Shown here: positions 45,276 through 53,013 of the stretch, piece after piece | Layout: every line of letters starts with the position of its first letter | Numbering within the stretch: the first letter of the stretch is position 1 | Origin: Belliella calami | Lineage (GTDB): Bacteria; Bacteroidota; Bacteroidia; Cytophagales; Cyclobacteriaceae | Assembly (NCBI RefSeq): GCF_022549695.1 | Contig: NZ_JAKZGS010000007.1 | Coordinates: 141,869-205,868, forward strand | Direction: 5' to 3' | Length of the DNA: 64,000 nt | The notes under the pieces: model-generated | Database searches by the model: none | The model's input: the letters and a program-made list of their open reading frames with translations, nothing else | What the model was told of the DNA's origin: nothing | Translations under genes and position numbers: made by a program

Positions 45276-47239
45276 ATTCCTAAATCAGATTCAATTTTTT
45301 CAATAGAAGATCTTCTGTTTAATCTTCTCTCAAGACTTCTGGTATCCTCATTTCTTAAGTCTGACATTCTTCTGATTAATGCTTCAATTTTCCTTGTCCA
45401 ACTCTTTATCTCTACATAATTGGTCTCATTTTTAATGCTATTTACATAGTGTTCATATAGCCTCTCCCCACTTTCAAAAAGTCTCTCTTTGAAACGTCTA
45501 TCATATCTCTCGTTAAAAAATGCGTTAAAAAATTCTTCCATGTAATACTCATCTAGGATTTCCCAATTCCTGGAAATATTGGAAAGAGGCTCAAACTGAT
45601 TTCCTAACTCTTCCACTAAGTCTAACATCCTATTGGCTTCTTCTTTCTTGGTAGAATACCGTTCGGCTTGTGCATACCTTTCATTAATTCTTCCAAACTG
45701 GTCGTCTAGTATGTTCGTTTGAACATTTGAAATAATTGTTCTTGAAAACTCATCAAGTTCCCCCACATTGGAATACAAAGAATCTAAATTTTCTTTTAAG
45801 GATTGAATTTCTTCCTCCAACAAAATCAGATCTGAATCTTCTTTGATTCTATTCAGTTGACCATCAACATAATTTCTAGTTTGCAAAGTATATTCTCTCA
45901 CTTGATTTAAATAATCATTGAGAGCCACAAAGAAATCTTCTCTGAAATCCATTACTTCATAATCCAATACCAATATTTTGTCTTCATCCTGGAAAGTGTA
46001 ATGAATTTCATCTTCAGTAGTAATAAAGAAAATACCTTCATCTACAATCTGATCCAAATCATAATATTGAATGTCTTTTGATCTTATCTTTTCAATCAAC
46101 TCCTTTGAATTGTTTAATTTATCAAATTGAAATTCAAAAAAAGCAAATGCTGAAGACAAGGAATCAGACCTTTGCCTGTTGAGTTTTAATGCGTTTCTCT
46201 CTTTATAGTCTTCATTGATTTTTTGGATTTGATCGAATTTACTGGGAAGCTCTTCTATAAGTTTTTGTTGAGCCCTACTAAGTTCAAATACAAACTTTTT
46301 GGTGTGAATTGGGTATTCCACCAACATATCATCTTGGTTTACAAAACTTTGGTCATACTTTAATATCTTAACCAAAAAATCAGATAAAAATTTATTTCCT
46401 GATTCTTGTGATTGATATTGATTTGAGTTTGATAAAAATCCATCATTAAACAATATTCCAAAACTTTGATCTGCTATTCTGAATTTTTCGTTTTGCCCTG
46501 CATTAACTTTCTTCAACCTTGCAATGGTCTCAAAGAATACAACTTCATCAATAACCTCATCGTCATTCAGATCCCTTTTCACCAAACCTAATAAAAACCC
46601 GTCTTCATAGTTTCTAACTTCGCTTATCAGCTTCCCTTCTTCTTGATAGACCATTGTCCATTCACCATGCATCACTCCATCGTCTTTAAGCTCCCCACGA
46701 ATAAATTGCGTGAAGTTTCCACTGAATGATTTGAATTGAAACTTCCCTTTAATATCTCCATTATTGAATAAAAATTCCTCAGCCTGTGCTTTTTTCTTCA
46801 AACTTCCATCTGAAAACACATTCTCTTCAAAAACCCATTTTCCATTAGGAACTCCGTTAAGATAATTGGCTTTAAGTTTGATTTGACTACTTGTTAGATC
46901 TGAGACAACCCTAAAATCCACGACATCCTTAAGTTCAATCTCATGTTTTTCATCCAGATACTCCCACAATCCAGATTTTTGATCACTTTCATAAAATCCC
47001 TGTATAATTGTCTTTAAAAATCTAGTGTCATCATCGATATCTTTCTCGCTCCTCACAAAATTAAATTCACCGTGCTTCAACATCGCACCTTCTTGACCTT
47101 CTACCAATCGAAAAGTCGCTTTCCCGTTGATATTGTTGAATTTATATTCGCCATCAAACTCATTTTGGGCAATCAAATGATTCGGCAAAATCAAAAATAA
47201 AATGATTACTATATATACTAACTTTTGAAATCTTCTCAT
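45272..47239 (-). CDS. exported protein with MORN-like repeats and long coiled coil
   Basis: A 655-residue exported protein (signal to about residue 25, NHLIAQ). Residues about 28-215 contain repeated toxic-free MORN/YwqK-like units of the form G.W.(Y/F) (KSGLWEYLDEK, PNGKWVFEE, MHGEWTMVYQEEGKLISEV). From about 330 to the end it is very rich in Glu, Arg, Lys, Leu with heptad character (EEIQSLKENLDSLYSNVGEL, RRLNRRSSIEKIESDL), implying long helices or coiled coils. I recognise no enzyme. First gene of a three-gene set with two outer-membrane barrel-like proteins; a structural or assembly role at the envelope is a guess. Confidence 0.6.
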   Translation of the reverse strand: MRRFQKLVYIVIILFLILPNHLIAQNEFDGEYKFNNINGKATFRLVEGQEGAMLKHGEFNFVRSEKDIDDDTRFLKTIIQGFYESDQKSGLWEYLDEKHEIELKDVVDFRVVSDLTSSQIKLKANYLNGVPNGKWVFEENVFSDGSLKKKAQAEEFLFNNGDIKGKFQFKSFSGNFTQFIRGELKDDGVMHGEWTMVYQEEGKLISEVRNYEDGFLLGLVKRDLNDDEVIDEVVFFETIARLKKVNAGQNEKFRIADQSFGILFNDGFLSNSNQYQSQESGNKFLSDFLVKILKYDQSFVNQDDMLVEYPIHTKKFVFELSRAQQKLIEELPSKFDQIQKINEDYKERNALKLNRQRSDSLSSAFAFFEFQFDKLNNSKELIEKIRSKDIQYYDLDQIVDEGIFFITTEDEIHYTFQDEDKILVLDYEVMDFREDFFVALNDYLNQVREYTLQTRNYVDGQLNRIKEDSDLILLEEEIQSLKENLDSLYSNVGELDEFSRTIISNVQTNILDDQFGRINERYAQAERYSTKKEEANRMLDLVEELGNQFEPLSNISRNWEILDEYYMEEFFNAFFNERYDRRFKERLFESGERLYEHYVNSIKNETNYVEIKSWTRKIEALIRRMSDLRNEDTRSLERRLNRRSSIEKIESDLGI

Positions 47240-47488
47240 TTTTAGAATTTAACAAATTGATGTTTTTATTACTTTTTTTGACTATTTCAAAAAGCAAAAC
47301 TCCAAAAATTACTCCAAAATGGCAAAAAATATGACTATTGTTTGACTTTTTTAAAATTGAAGATCCTTTAAATAAAACTTCAAACAAATGATTATTTCAC
47401 ACAATCAGTTTAATTACAAATATTTTTAACAAAATAAACATGACTGATCAAATATTGTTTTTCAATATCAAGAAAAACCTACATCAAT

Positions 47489-47510
47489 AAAAAAGAGGGT
47501 TTCCCCTCTT
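47489..47510 (-). terminator. rho-independent terminator of the arginine decarboxylase gene
   Basis: AGAGGG, loop, CCCTCT (47494-47509) followed on the minus strand by TTTTTTATT. It lies directly after the stop codon of the decarboxylase gene. Confidence 0.85.
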
Positions 47511-47514
47511 CTTT

Positions 47515-48906
47515 CTACTTATATCCCAGTGTTTTCATCATACTTTCACTCGTCTGCTCAGGTGCAAAGAGCCAATGCTTCACGCTTCCATCTGTATCTC
47601 TGTCTATGATCACATGCTTTGGCGCAGGAATCAGGCAGTGCTGAATGCCGCCATAGCCACCCAAAGACTCTTGATATGCTCCAGTATGGAAAAATCCAAT
47701 GTATTGCTTTTTGCCATTGTCAGGTTTTGGAAGGTAAATATTGAACTGATGTGCTTCTGAATTGTAATAATCCATACTATCACAGGTCAATCCACCAAGA
47801 TTGATATTATGGTATTCTTCATCCCAATTATTTACCGCCAGCATGATGTACTTTTGATTCAATCCCCAGCTATCTGGAAGTTGTGTGATGAAACTTCCAT
47901 CTATCATATACCAAAGTTCCTTGTCATTTTGAAGCTTTTCGTCCAAAATAGAGTACAAGACTGCACCACTTTCCCCTACTGTGTAGCTTCCGAACTCTGT
48001 AAAGATATTTGGCTCGACAGTGTTGTTTTTAGCACACATCCATTTGATGTTTTTGATAATCTGCTCAGCCATGTACTGATAGTCATAATCAAAAAACACG
48101 TTGGTCTTGATCGGCCAACCTCCGCCGATGTCCATGGTATCAAGGCTTGGAGCGATTTTCTTCAAATCCACATACTTCTGGATGAAACGAGTTAATTCCG
48201 ACCAATAATATGCTGTATCCCTGATTCCTGAGTTGATGAAAAAATGAAGCATCTTCAAAGACACGTTTGGGTTATCCTTGATTTTTTCTTCATAAAGGCT
48301 CAAGATATCGTTGTATCTCACACCCAATCTTGATGTATAGAAACCAAATTTAGGCTCTTCATCTGCTGCTATTCTAATTCCTACTTGAAAAGGCACTTTG
48401 ACATGCTCTAGGTAATAATCAATTTCGGTGAGGTTATCTAAAATAGGCACACAATTCACAAAACCGTCATTCAACAATTCAGTAATGTATTGCTTATACA
48501 AGTCTCTCTTGAAACCATTGCAGACAATATATGTTTGCTTGGTAATCTTTCCTTCTGCGTAAAGACTCCTGACCAAAGGTATATCAAAAGTCGAAGATGT
48601 CTCTATATGGATATCATTCTTCAACGCTTCATTCAATACAAAGCTGAAATGTGAAGACTTAGTACAATAACAATAGGTATATTGTCCTTTGTAGTCATGC
48701 TTTTCGATAGCATTCCCAAAAAAGGTCTTTGCATTTTGGATATTTTCAGAAATCTTAGGCAGGTAGGTCAATTTCAAGGGAGTGCCATAAGTATCTATGA
48801 TTTCCATCAAATTGACACCATTGAAATGTAACTCATTGTTTTCGACTTTGAACTCCTTGGTTGGAAAATCAAAAGTCTGTTGGATAAGATCAACGTATTT
48901 ATTCAT
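47515..48906 (-). CDS. arginine decarboxylase (Bacteroidota type)
   Basis: A 463-residue fold-type III PLP decarboxylase of the alanine racemase-like superfamily. The PLP lysine is Lys83 in YCYCTKSSHFSFV; FETSSTFDI-like IHIETSSTFDIPLV, MDIGGGWPIK and the C-terminal GLTCDSMDYYN (Cys375 and Asp, as in the CDxxD active-site motif) fit biosynthetic arginine or related decarboxylases. It is much shorter than SpeA of E. coli (about 660) and matches the short form annotated as arginine decarboxylase in many Bacteroidota. It would turn arginine into agmatine, the first step to putrescine. The arginase/agmatinase-family gene 1 kb away fits this pathway. Confidence 0.85.
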   Translation of the reverse strand: MNKYVDLIQQTFDFPTKEFKVENNELHFNGVNLMEIIDTYGTPLKLTYLPKISENIQNAKTFFGNAIEKHDYKGQYTYCYCTKSSHFSFVLNEALKNDIHIETSSTFDIPLVRSLYAEGKITKQTYIVCNGFKRDLYKQYITELLNDGFVNCVPILDNLTEIDYYLEHVKVPFQVGIRIAADEEPKFGFYTSRLGVRYNDILSLYEEKIKDNPNVSLKMLHFFINSGIRDTAYYWSELTRFIQKYVDLKKIAPSLDTMDIGGGWPIKTNVFFDYDYQYMAEQIIKNIKWMCAKNNTVEPNIFTEFGSYTVGESGAVLYSILDEKLQNDKELWYMIDGSFITQLPDSWGLNQKYIMLAVNNWDEEYHNINLGGLTCDSMDYYNSEAHQFNIYLPKPDNGKKQYIGFFHTGAYQESLGGYGGIQHCLIPAPKHVIIDRDTDGSVKHWLFAPEQTSESMMKTLGYK

Positions 48907-48967
48907 TGTTAAGATTAAGTCATTTAATGGATTACAAAATTTGCTTATATAATTCGTAAATCATAAT

Positions 48968-49001
48968 GAAAAAGGGGAAAATCCGATTGGATTTTCCCCT
49001 T
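48968..49001 (-). terminator. strong rho-independent terminator
   Basis: AAGGGGAAAATCC, four-base loop, GGATTTTCCCCTT: a perfect 13-bp stem (48972-49001). On the minus strand it runs into TTTTT from the stem base. It ends the 163-codon gene upstream and separates it from the decarboxylase gene. Confidence 0.9.
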
Positions 49002-49031
49002 ATTTCTTTTTTTCTTTTAATTTTCACTGAA

Positions 49032-49523
49032 TCATGCAAAGAGCTTTTGAAGCAATAGACTTTGTTCTGCTTTAATGATTCTTTGGTTTTCGATGATTTG
49101 GTTCAGAATGCTCTTGAACCTGATTTCATCTTCGATAGACGTGATGATTTTATTCAGATAAGCTTTGGTAAGCTGTTCATTACTTTTATAAAATTTCAAA
49201 GTAAAGGTTTCATTTTCAGAAACATACTCCAAAACCACTCCTTCGGGTTTACCAAGACTTGCCAAGCCTCTGAACAAGCCCTTCAATGAAGAATAAGACT
49301 CGTTGATCTGAAAATAAACAGCATGGAAAGTTTTTCTTGCTTCTGGGAAATTTGGAAAATCAAATTTTGCCGTATCAATTACATTGATCATAGCACACAT
49401 CTCTAAGACATTCATAACTCCAAGATCCTGAGAACTTGTGTTTGACTTTCTACTGATGTTTTGAAAAGCAAATGCGTTTGCGTTTTGATTTTCAGAGGTA
49501 GTGATGCTTGCTGTAATTGACAT
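49032..49523 (-). CDS. hypothetical protein
   Basis: A 163-residue cytoplasmic protein without recognised domain. The N-terminal 30 residues are rich in Ser, Thr, Asn and Ala (low complexity); the rest has plausible mixed helix/strand character (FPNFPEARKTFHAVYFQINE, LEYVSENETFTLKFYKSNEQ) and ends in a helical, charged stretch. The strong terminator 31 bases after the stop and an inverted repeat upstream support a real, separately transcribed gene. Function unknown. Confidence 0.65.
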   Translation of the reverse strand: MSITASITTSENQNANAFAFQNISRKSNTSSQDLGVMNVLEMCAMINVIDTAKFDFPNFPEARKTFHAVYFQINESYSSLKGLFRGLASLGKPEGVVLEYVSENETFTLKFYKSNEQLTKAYLNKIITSIEDEIRFKSILNQIIENQRIIKAEQSLLLQKLFA

Positions 49524-49904
49524 AGTAATGAATATTAATGTTTCACAAAATCATTGGCTTTTGCTGCAATGACTCTTCAAAAGTAAAAGAACAAATTCTA
49601 ATTTCCTAATAACCCTATAATTTTTATAGGGTAATGATTTAAAAATTGACTCCACTGAAATTATTATTTTGAAATAATGATTTAGTTTAGATATCACCAC
49701 TAACAAATTCAACGAGCCTCTTGTTTTGAAGAAAAGCTAAAAATCATAATTGGAGAATAAATATTATTTTTGATTGAAAAGACTTTCTTTTTCTTATAAT
49801 GGGGATAAATCTTATCCAAAATGGTTTTTTGGTCAATTTTGACTACTTTTGCCGAACTTATTTTGCGCTTAACGAAGATAAACCCGATTATATCAAGACC
49901 ATTT
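49524..49904. promoter_or_regulatory. divergent promoter region with two inverted repeats
   Basis: Inverted repeats ACCCTATAAtttTTATAGGGT (49612-49632) and GGATAAatcTTATCC (49803-49817) lie between divergent genes. TACTTTTG (49844-49851), an exact TAnnTTTG element, lies 54 bases before the arginase-family start codon and 27 bases after the second repeat. Both repeats could be operators; no regulator is identified. Confidence 0.5.
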
Positions 49905-50855
49905 ATGAGAAAAATTAAACTAGTAGAAGTCCGTTCTGAAATTGCTGCAGGAACGCGAGGAGCCAGTTTGGGAATTGACGCCCTAAAGATTGCCAGTTTG
50001 GATAAAGCCTCTGATTTTTTCACAAAATTTGACCCTATTAATGTTCCTGATGCCAACAACTTCTTATGGAAAGGCAACAAACACCCACATGCAAAGTACA
50101 TAGATGGAGTATATCAAGTATTGAAAAACGTCTATAGTACGATCGAATCCCTCAGACTAGAAAAGAAATTCCCCATAGTACTTGCCGGTGATCATTCTAC
50201 TGCAGCAGGAACAATCATGGGGATCAAATCCGCCGATCCTAATAAAAGACTTGGGGTAATTTGGATTGACGCGCATGCTGATTTACACACACCATATACC
50301 ACTCCCTCTGGTAATATGCATGGTATGCCTTTGGCAATGTGTATCAAAACTGACAATCTGGACTGCCAAGTAAATGAACCTGCTGAAGAAACTATTCAGT
50401 ATTGGGAGAAAATTAAAAATATTGGAGGCGAAATACCTAAAATCAACCCACAAGACATTGTATTCATTTCCGTAAGAGACACGGAAGAACCAGAAAACCA
50501 CGTCATCAAAAAAAATGGAATCAAAAATTTCACTACCGAGGAAGTAAGAGAAAAAGGAGTGGTGGAAATCGCAAAATTAGCCCTTGAGACACTAAAAGAT
50601 TGTGACCAAGTCTATATTTCCTTTGATGTGGACAGCATGGACAGCTCTATCTCAGTAGGTACAGGCACTCCAGTTGCAAATGGACTAACAGTAAAAGAAG
50701 CTATCGAGCTGAATACTGAACTCATCAAAGACAAAAGAGTCTGCTGCTGGGAAATTGTAGAAGTAAACCCAACCCTAGACACAGAAAACCTCATGGCCGA
50801 AAATGCTTTTGAAGTATTAGAAGCCACAACGAGATCATTAGTAGAAAATTACTAA
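49905..50855 (+). CDS. arginase/agmatinase (ureohydrolase) family enzyme
   Basis: A 316-residue ureohydrolase from the ATG at 49905 (MRKIKLVEVRSEIAAGTRGA). A longer frame to 49821 would place the promoter element inside the gene and is rejected. Metal-ligand motifs are all present: GDHS (95-98), WIDAHADLHTP (120-130) and SFDVDSMD near 240; CCWEIVEVNP near the C-terminus carries the usual Glu. Arginase gives ornithine and urea; agmatinase gives putrescine and urea. The nearby arginine decarboxylase favours a role in arginine-to-polyamine metabolism but does not settle the substrate. The 110-bp repeat array begins about 15 bases after its stop. Confidence 0.85.
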   Translation: MRKIKLVEVRSEIAAGTRGASLGIDALKIASLDKASDFFTKFDPINVPDANNFLWKGNKHPHAKYIDGVYQVLKNVYSTIESLRLEKKFPIVLAGDHSTAAGTIMGIKSADPNKRLGVIWIDAHADLHTPYTTPSGNMHGMPLAMCIKTDNLDCQVNEPAEETIQYWEKIKNIGGEIPKINPQDIVFISVRDTEEPENHVIKKNGIKNFTTEEVREKGVVEIAKLALETLKDCDQVYISFDVDSMDSSISVGTGTPVANGLTVKEAIELNTELIKDKRVCCWEIVEVNPTLDTENLMAENAFEVLEATTRSLVENY

Positions 50856-50870
50856 AAACTAACATTCCTT

Positions 50871-51665
50871 CACCGCTAGTATTTTCAAAAATTATTGAAA
50901 ACCCCAAATCAAAACCTTAGCGTACCATTGCGACCCTTTGTGGCTATTAAGCTGATAATAAATGGGTTCGCCGCAAAGCCACGCTAGGATTTTCAAAGAT
51001 TATTGAAAACCCCAAATCAAAACCTTAGCGTACCATTGCGAACCTTTGCGGCTAATAAGATGATCATAAAAAAGGTGTTGCCGCTAGGGCACGCTAGGAT
51101 ACGCAAAGATTATTGAAAATCCCTAAATAAATCCTTTGCGCACCATTGCGACCCTTTGTGGCTATTAAGCTGATAATAAATGGGTTCGCCGCAAAGCCAC
51201 GCTAGGATTCGCAAAGATTATTAAAAATCCTATAACAAAACCTTTGCGTACCATTGCGATCCTTTGTGGCTATTAAGCTGATAATAAAAAAGGTATTGCA
51301 GCAAAGGAACGCTAGGATTTTAAAAGATTATTGAAAATCCCAAATCAAAACCTTTGCGTACCATTGCGAACCTTTGCGGCTATTAAGCTGACCATAAAAA
51401 AGGTATTGCCGCTAGGGCACGCTAGGATTCGCAAAGATTATTAAAAATCCCTAAATAAATCCTTTGCGCACCATTGCGACCCTTTGTGGCTATTAAGCTG
51501 ATAATAAATGGGTTCGCCGCAAAGCCACGCTAGGATTCGCAAAGATTATTAAAAATCCTATAACAAAACCTTTGCGATCCTTTGTGGCTTAAAAAAATAT
51601 TCAGCGAAGACACACTAGGATTGTTGATAATCGAAAAACAAAAACTTTGGGATACGTTGTGAATA
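50871..51665 (+). repeat. upstream array of ~110-bp hairpin repeats
   Basis: The core CCTTTGCGTACCATTGCGA (with variants) begins at 50915, 51023, 51133, 51241, 51351, 51461 and, shortened, 51569: spacings of 108-110 bases. Each unit reads GCCGCAAAGCCACGCTAGG, TTCGCAAAGATTATT, an AT-rich middle, then CCTTTGCG...CGAACCTTTGCGGC. The ends are complementary, so each unit can fold into one imperfect hairpin of about 30-bp arms. A block of 128 bases (51121-51248) is repeated exactly at 51449-51576, 328 bases or three units away. No coding frame spans it. Confidence 0.93.
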
Positions 51666-51763
51666 TCTGAACTTGATCTAATTATTTACACTTTTATTAA
51701 TCAATATCACTAAAAATTTGTATTTTGGTTTGAATTTTTTCTTTAATAAAAACTTTTCAAAAC

Positions 51764-52159
51764 ATGTGGAAATACTGTGAATTTAATGAAAACGAACTTT
51801 CAAAGGAAGTCATAAAAATCGCATATGATGTCCATTCTCAACTTGGTTCCGGTTTACTTGAAAATGCATATAAGCATGCCTTATTTTTCAAGTTAAATAA
51901 AGAAGGATTTTACACCGAAAAAGAAAAAGAGATGCCTTTAATTATTGATGGTGTAAAATTAGATATTGGTTACAGAATTGACATACTTGTTGAAAACAAA
52001 TTAGTCCTAGAATTAAAATCTGTAGATAAGCTAAGCGATCTTCATTTAGCCCAAACTATAAATTATCTAAAACTAGGAAATTTTAAACTTGGTTTGATTC
52101 TAAACTTTAATACAACAAGATTAAAATATGGAATCAAAAGAGTAGTAAATGGCTTATAA
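51764..52159 (+). CDS. GxxExxY protein (PD-(D/E)XK nuclease-like)
   Basis: A 131-residue protein. GLLENAY (residues 30-36) is the family-naming GxxExxY motif. The restriction-nuclease-like core is visible as Asp73 in RIDILVENKLVLELK with Glu83 and Lys85 (D-x9-E-x-K), followed by AQTINYLKL (Gln97), as in PD-(D/E)XK folds. All three catalytic positions are kept, so it may be an active DNA or RNA nuclease, but no member has, to my knowledge, a defined function. It stands alone between two arrays of the same repeat, about 100 bases from the left one and 25 from the right. It looks more AT-rich than the flanking repeats. Confidence 0.88.
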   Translation: MWKYCEFNENELSKEVIKIAYDVHSQLGSGLLENAYKHALFFKLNKEGFYTEKEKEMPLIIDGVKLDIGYRIDILVENKLVLELKSVDKLSDLHLAQTINYLKLGNFKLGLILNFNTTRLKYGIKRVVNGL

Positions 52160-52183
52160 GCCTAACCAATCTTCTCAAACCTA

Positions 52184-52885
52184 TTTTTACCGCAAAGGAA
52201 CGCTAGGATTCGCAAGGATTAATGAAAATCCCAAATCAAAATCTTTGCGCACCATTGCGAACCTTTGCTGCTAATAGAAAAACTATATCAAAAGGACAAG
52301 ATAGAATTCAAAAAGCCCAACACAAAACCTTTGCCTACCATTGCGATCCTTTGTGGCTATTAAGCTGATCATTAAAAAGGTATTGCCGCAAGGGCACGCC
52401 AGGGTACACAAAGATTAATGAAAATCCAAAAACAAATCCTTTGCGTACCATTGCGATCCTTTGTGGCTATTAAGCTGATCATTAAAAAGGTATTGTCGCA
52501 AGGACACGCCAGGGTACGCAAAGATTAATCAAAATCCAAAAACAAATCCTTTGCGCACCATTGCGATCCTTTGTGGCAATTAAGCTGATCATTAAAAAGG
52601 TATTGTCGCAAGGACACGCCAGGGTACGCAAAGATTAATGAAAATCCAAAAACAAATCCTTTGCCTACCATTGCGAACCTTTGCGGCTATTAAGCTGATC
52701 ATAAAAAAGGTATTGCCGCAAGGGCACGCCAGGGTACGCAAAGATTAATGAAAATCCAAAAACAAAACCTTTGCGCACCATTGCGAACCTTTGCGGCTAA
52801 TAAAAAAACTATATCAAAAGGACAAGATAGAATTCAAAAAGCATATCGAAAAGCCCAACACAAATCCTTTGCAGCAAAAAACACC
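52184..52885 (+). repeat. downstream array of ~110-bp hairpin repeats
   Basis: The same core begins at 52240, 52328, 52438, 52548, 52658 and 52768 (spacing 88, then exactly 110). Most units differ from the left array in a shared way: GGGCACGCCAGGGTACGCAAAGATTAATGAAAATCC in place of GCCACGCTAGGATTCGCAAAGATTATT. A different segment, AACTATATCAAAAGGACAAG...GAATTCAAAAAGC, occurs at about 52277 and again at about 52804, 527 bases apart, bracketing the array. Orientation is the same as in the left array. Confidence 0.93.
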
Positions 52886-52939
52886 CTAGAAGCCTTTTCA
52901 ACACCTTAGTATCATTTATACATTAAGGTGGAGAATGGA

Positions 52940-52971
52940 CTGCGGAAAGAAAAAACCTTTCCCTATCTTTG
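52940..52971 (+). promoter_or_regulatory. putative promoter of argS
   Basis: TATCTTTG (52964-52971) is an exact TAnnTTTG element 42 bases before the argS start codon. The -33 element is weak (no clean TTTG at the right distance). Confidence 0.5.
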
Positions 52972-53013
52972 CAGACTTAGAAAAAAACAATCCAAGTCAA
53001 TTATATAAATAAG

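Noticed and set aside
50871..52885. CRISPR-like array
   Set aside because: Units are about 110 bases and are repeated along their whole length; there are no short direct repeats with unique spacers and no cas gene.
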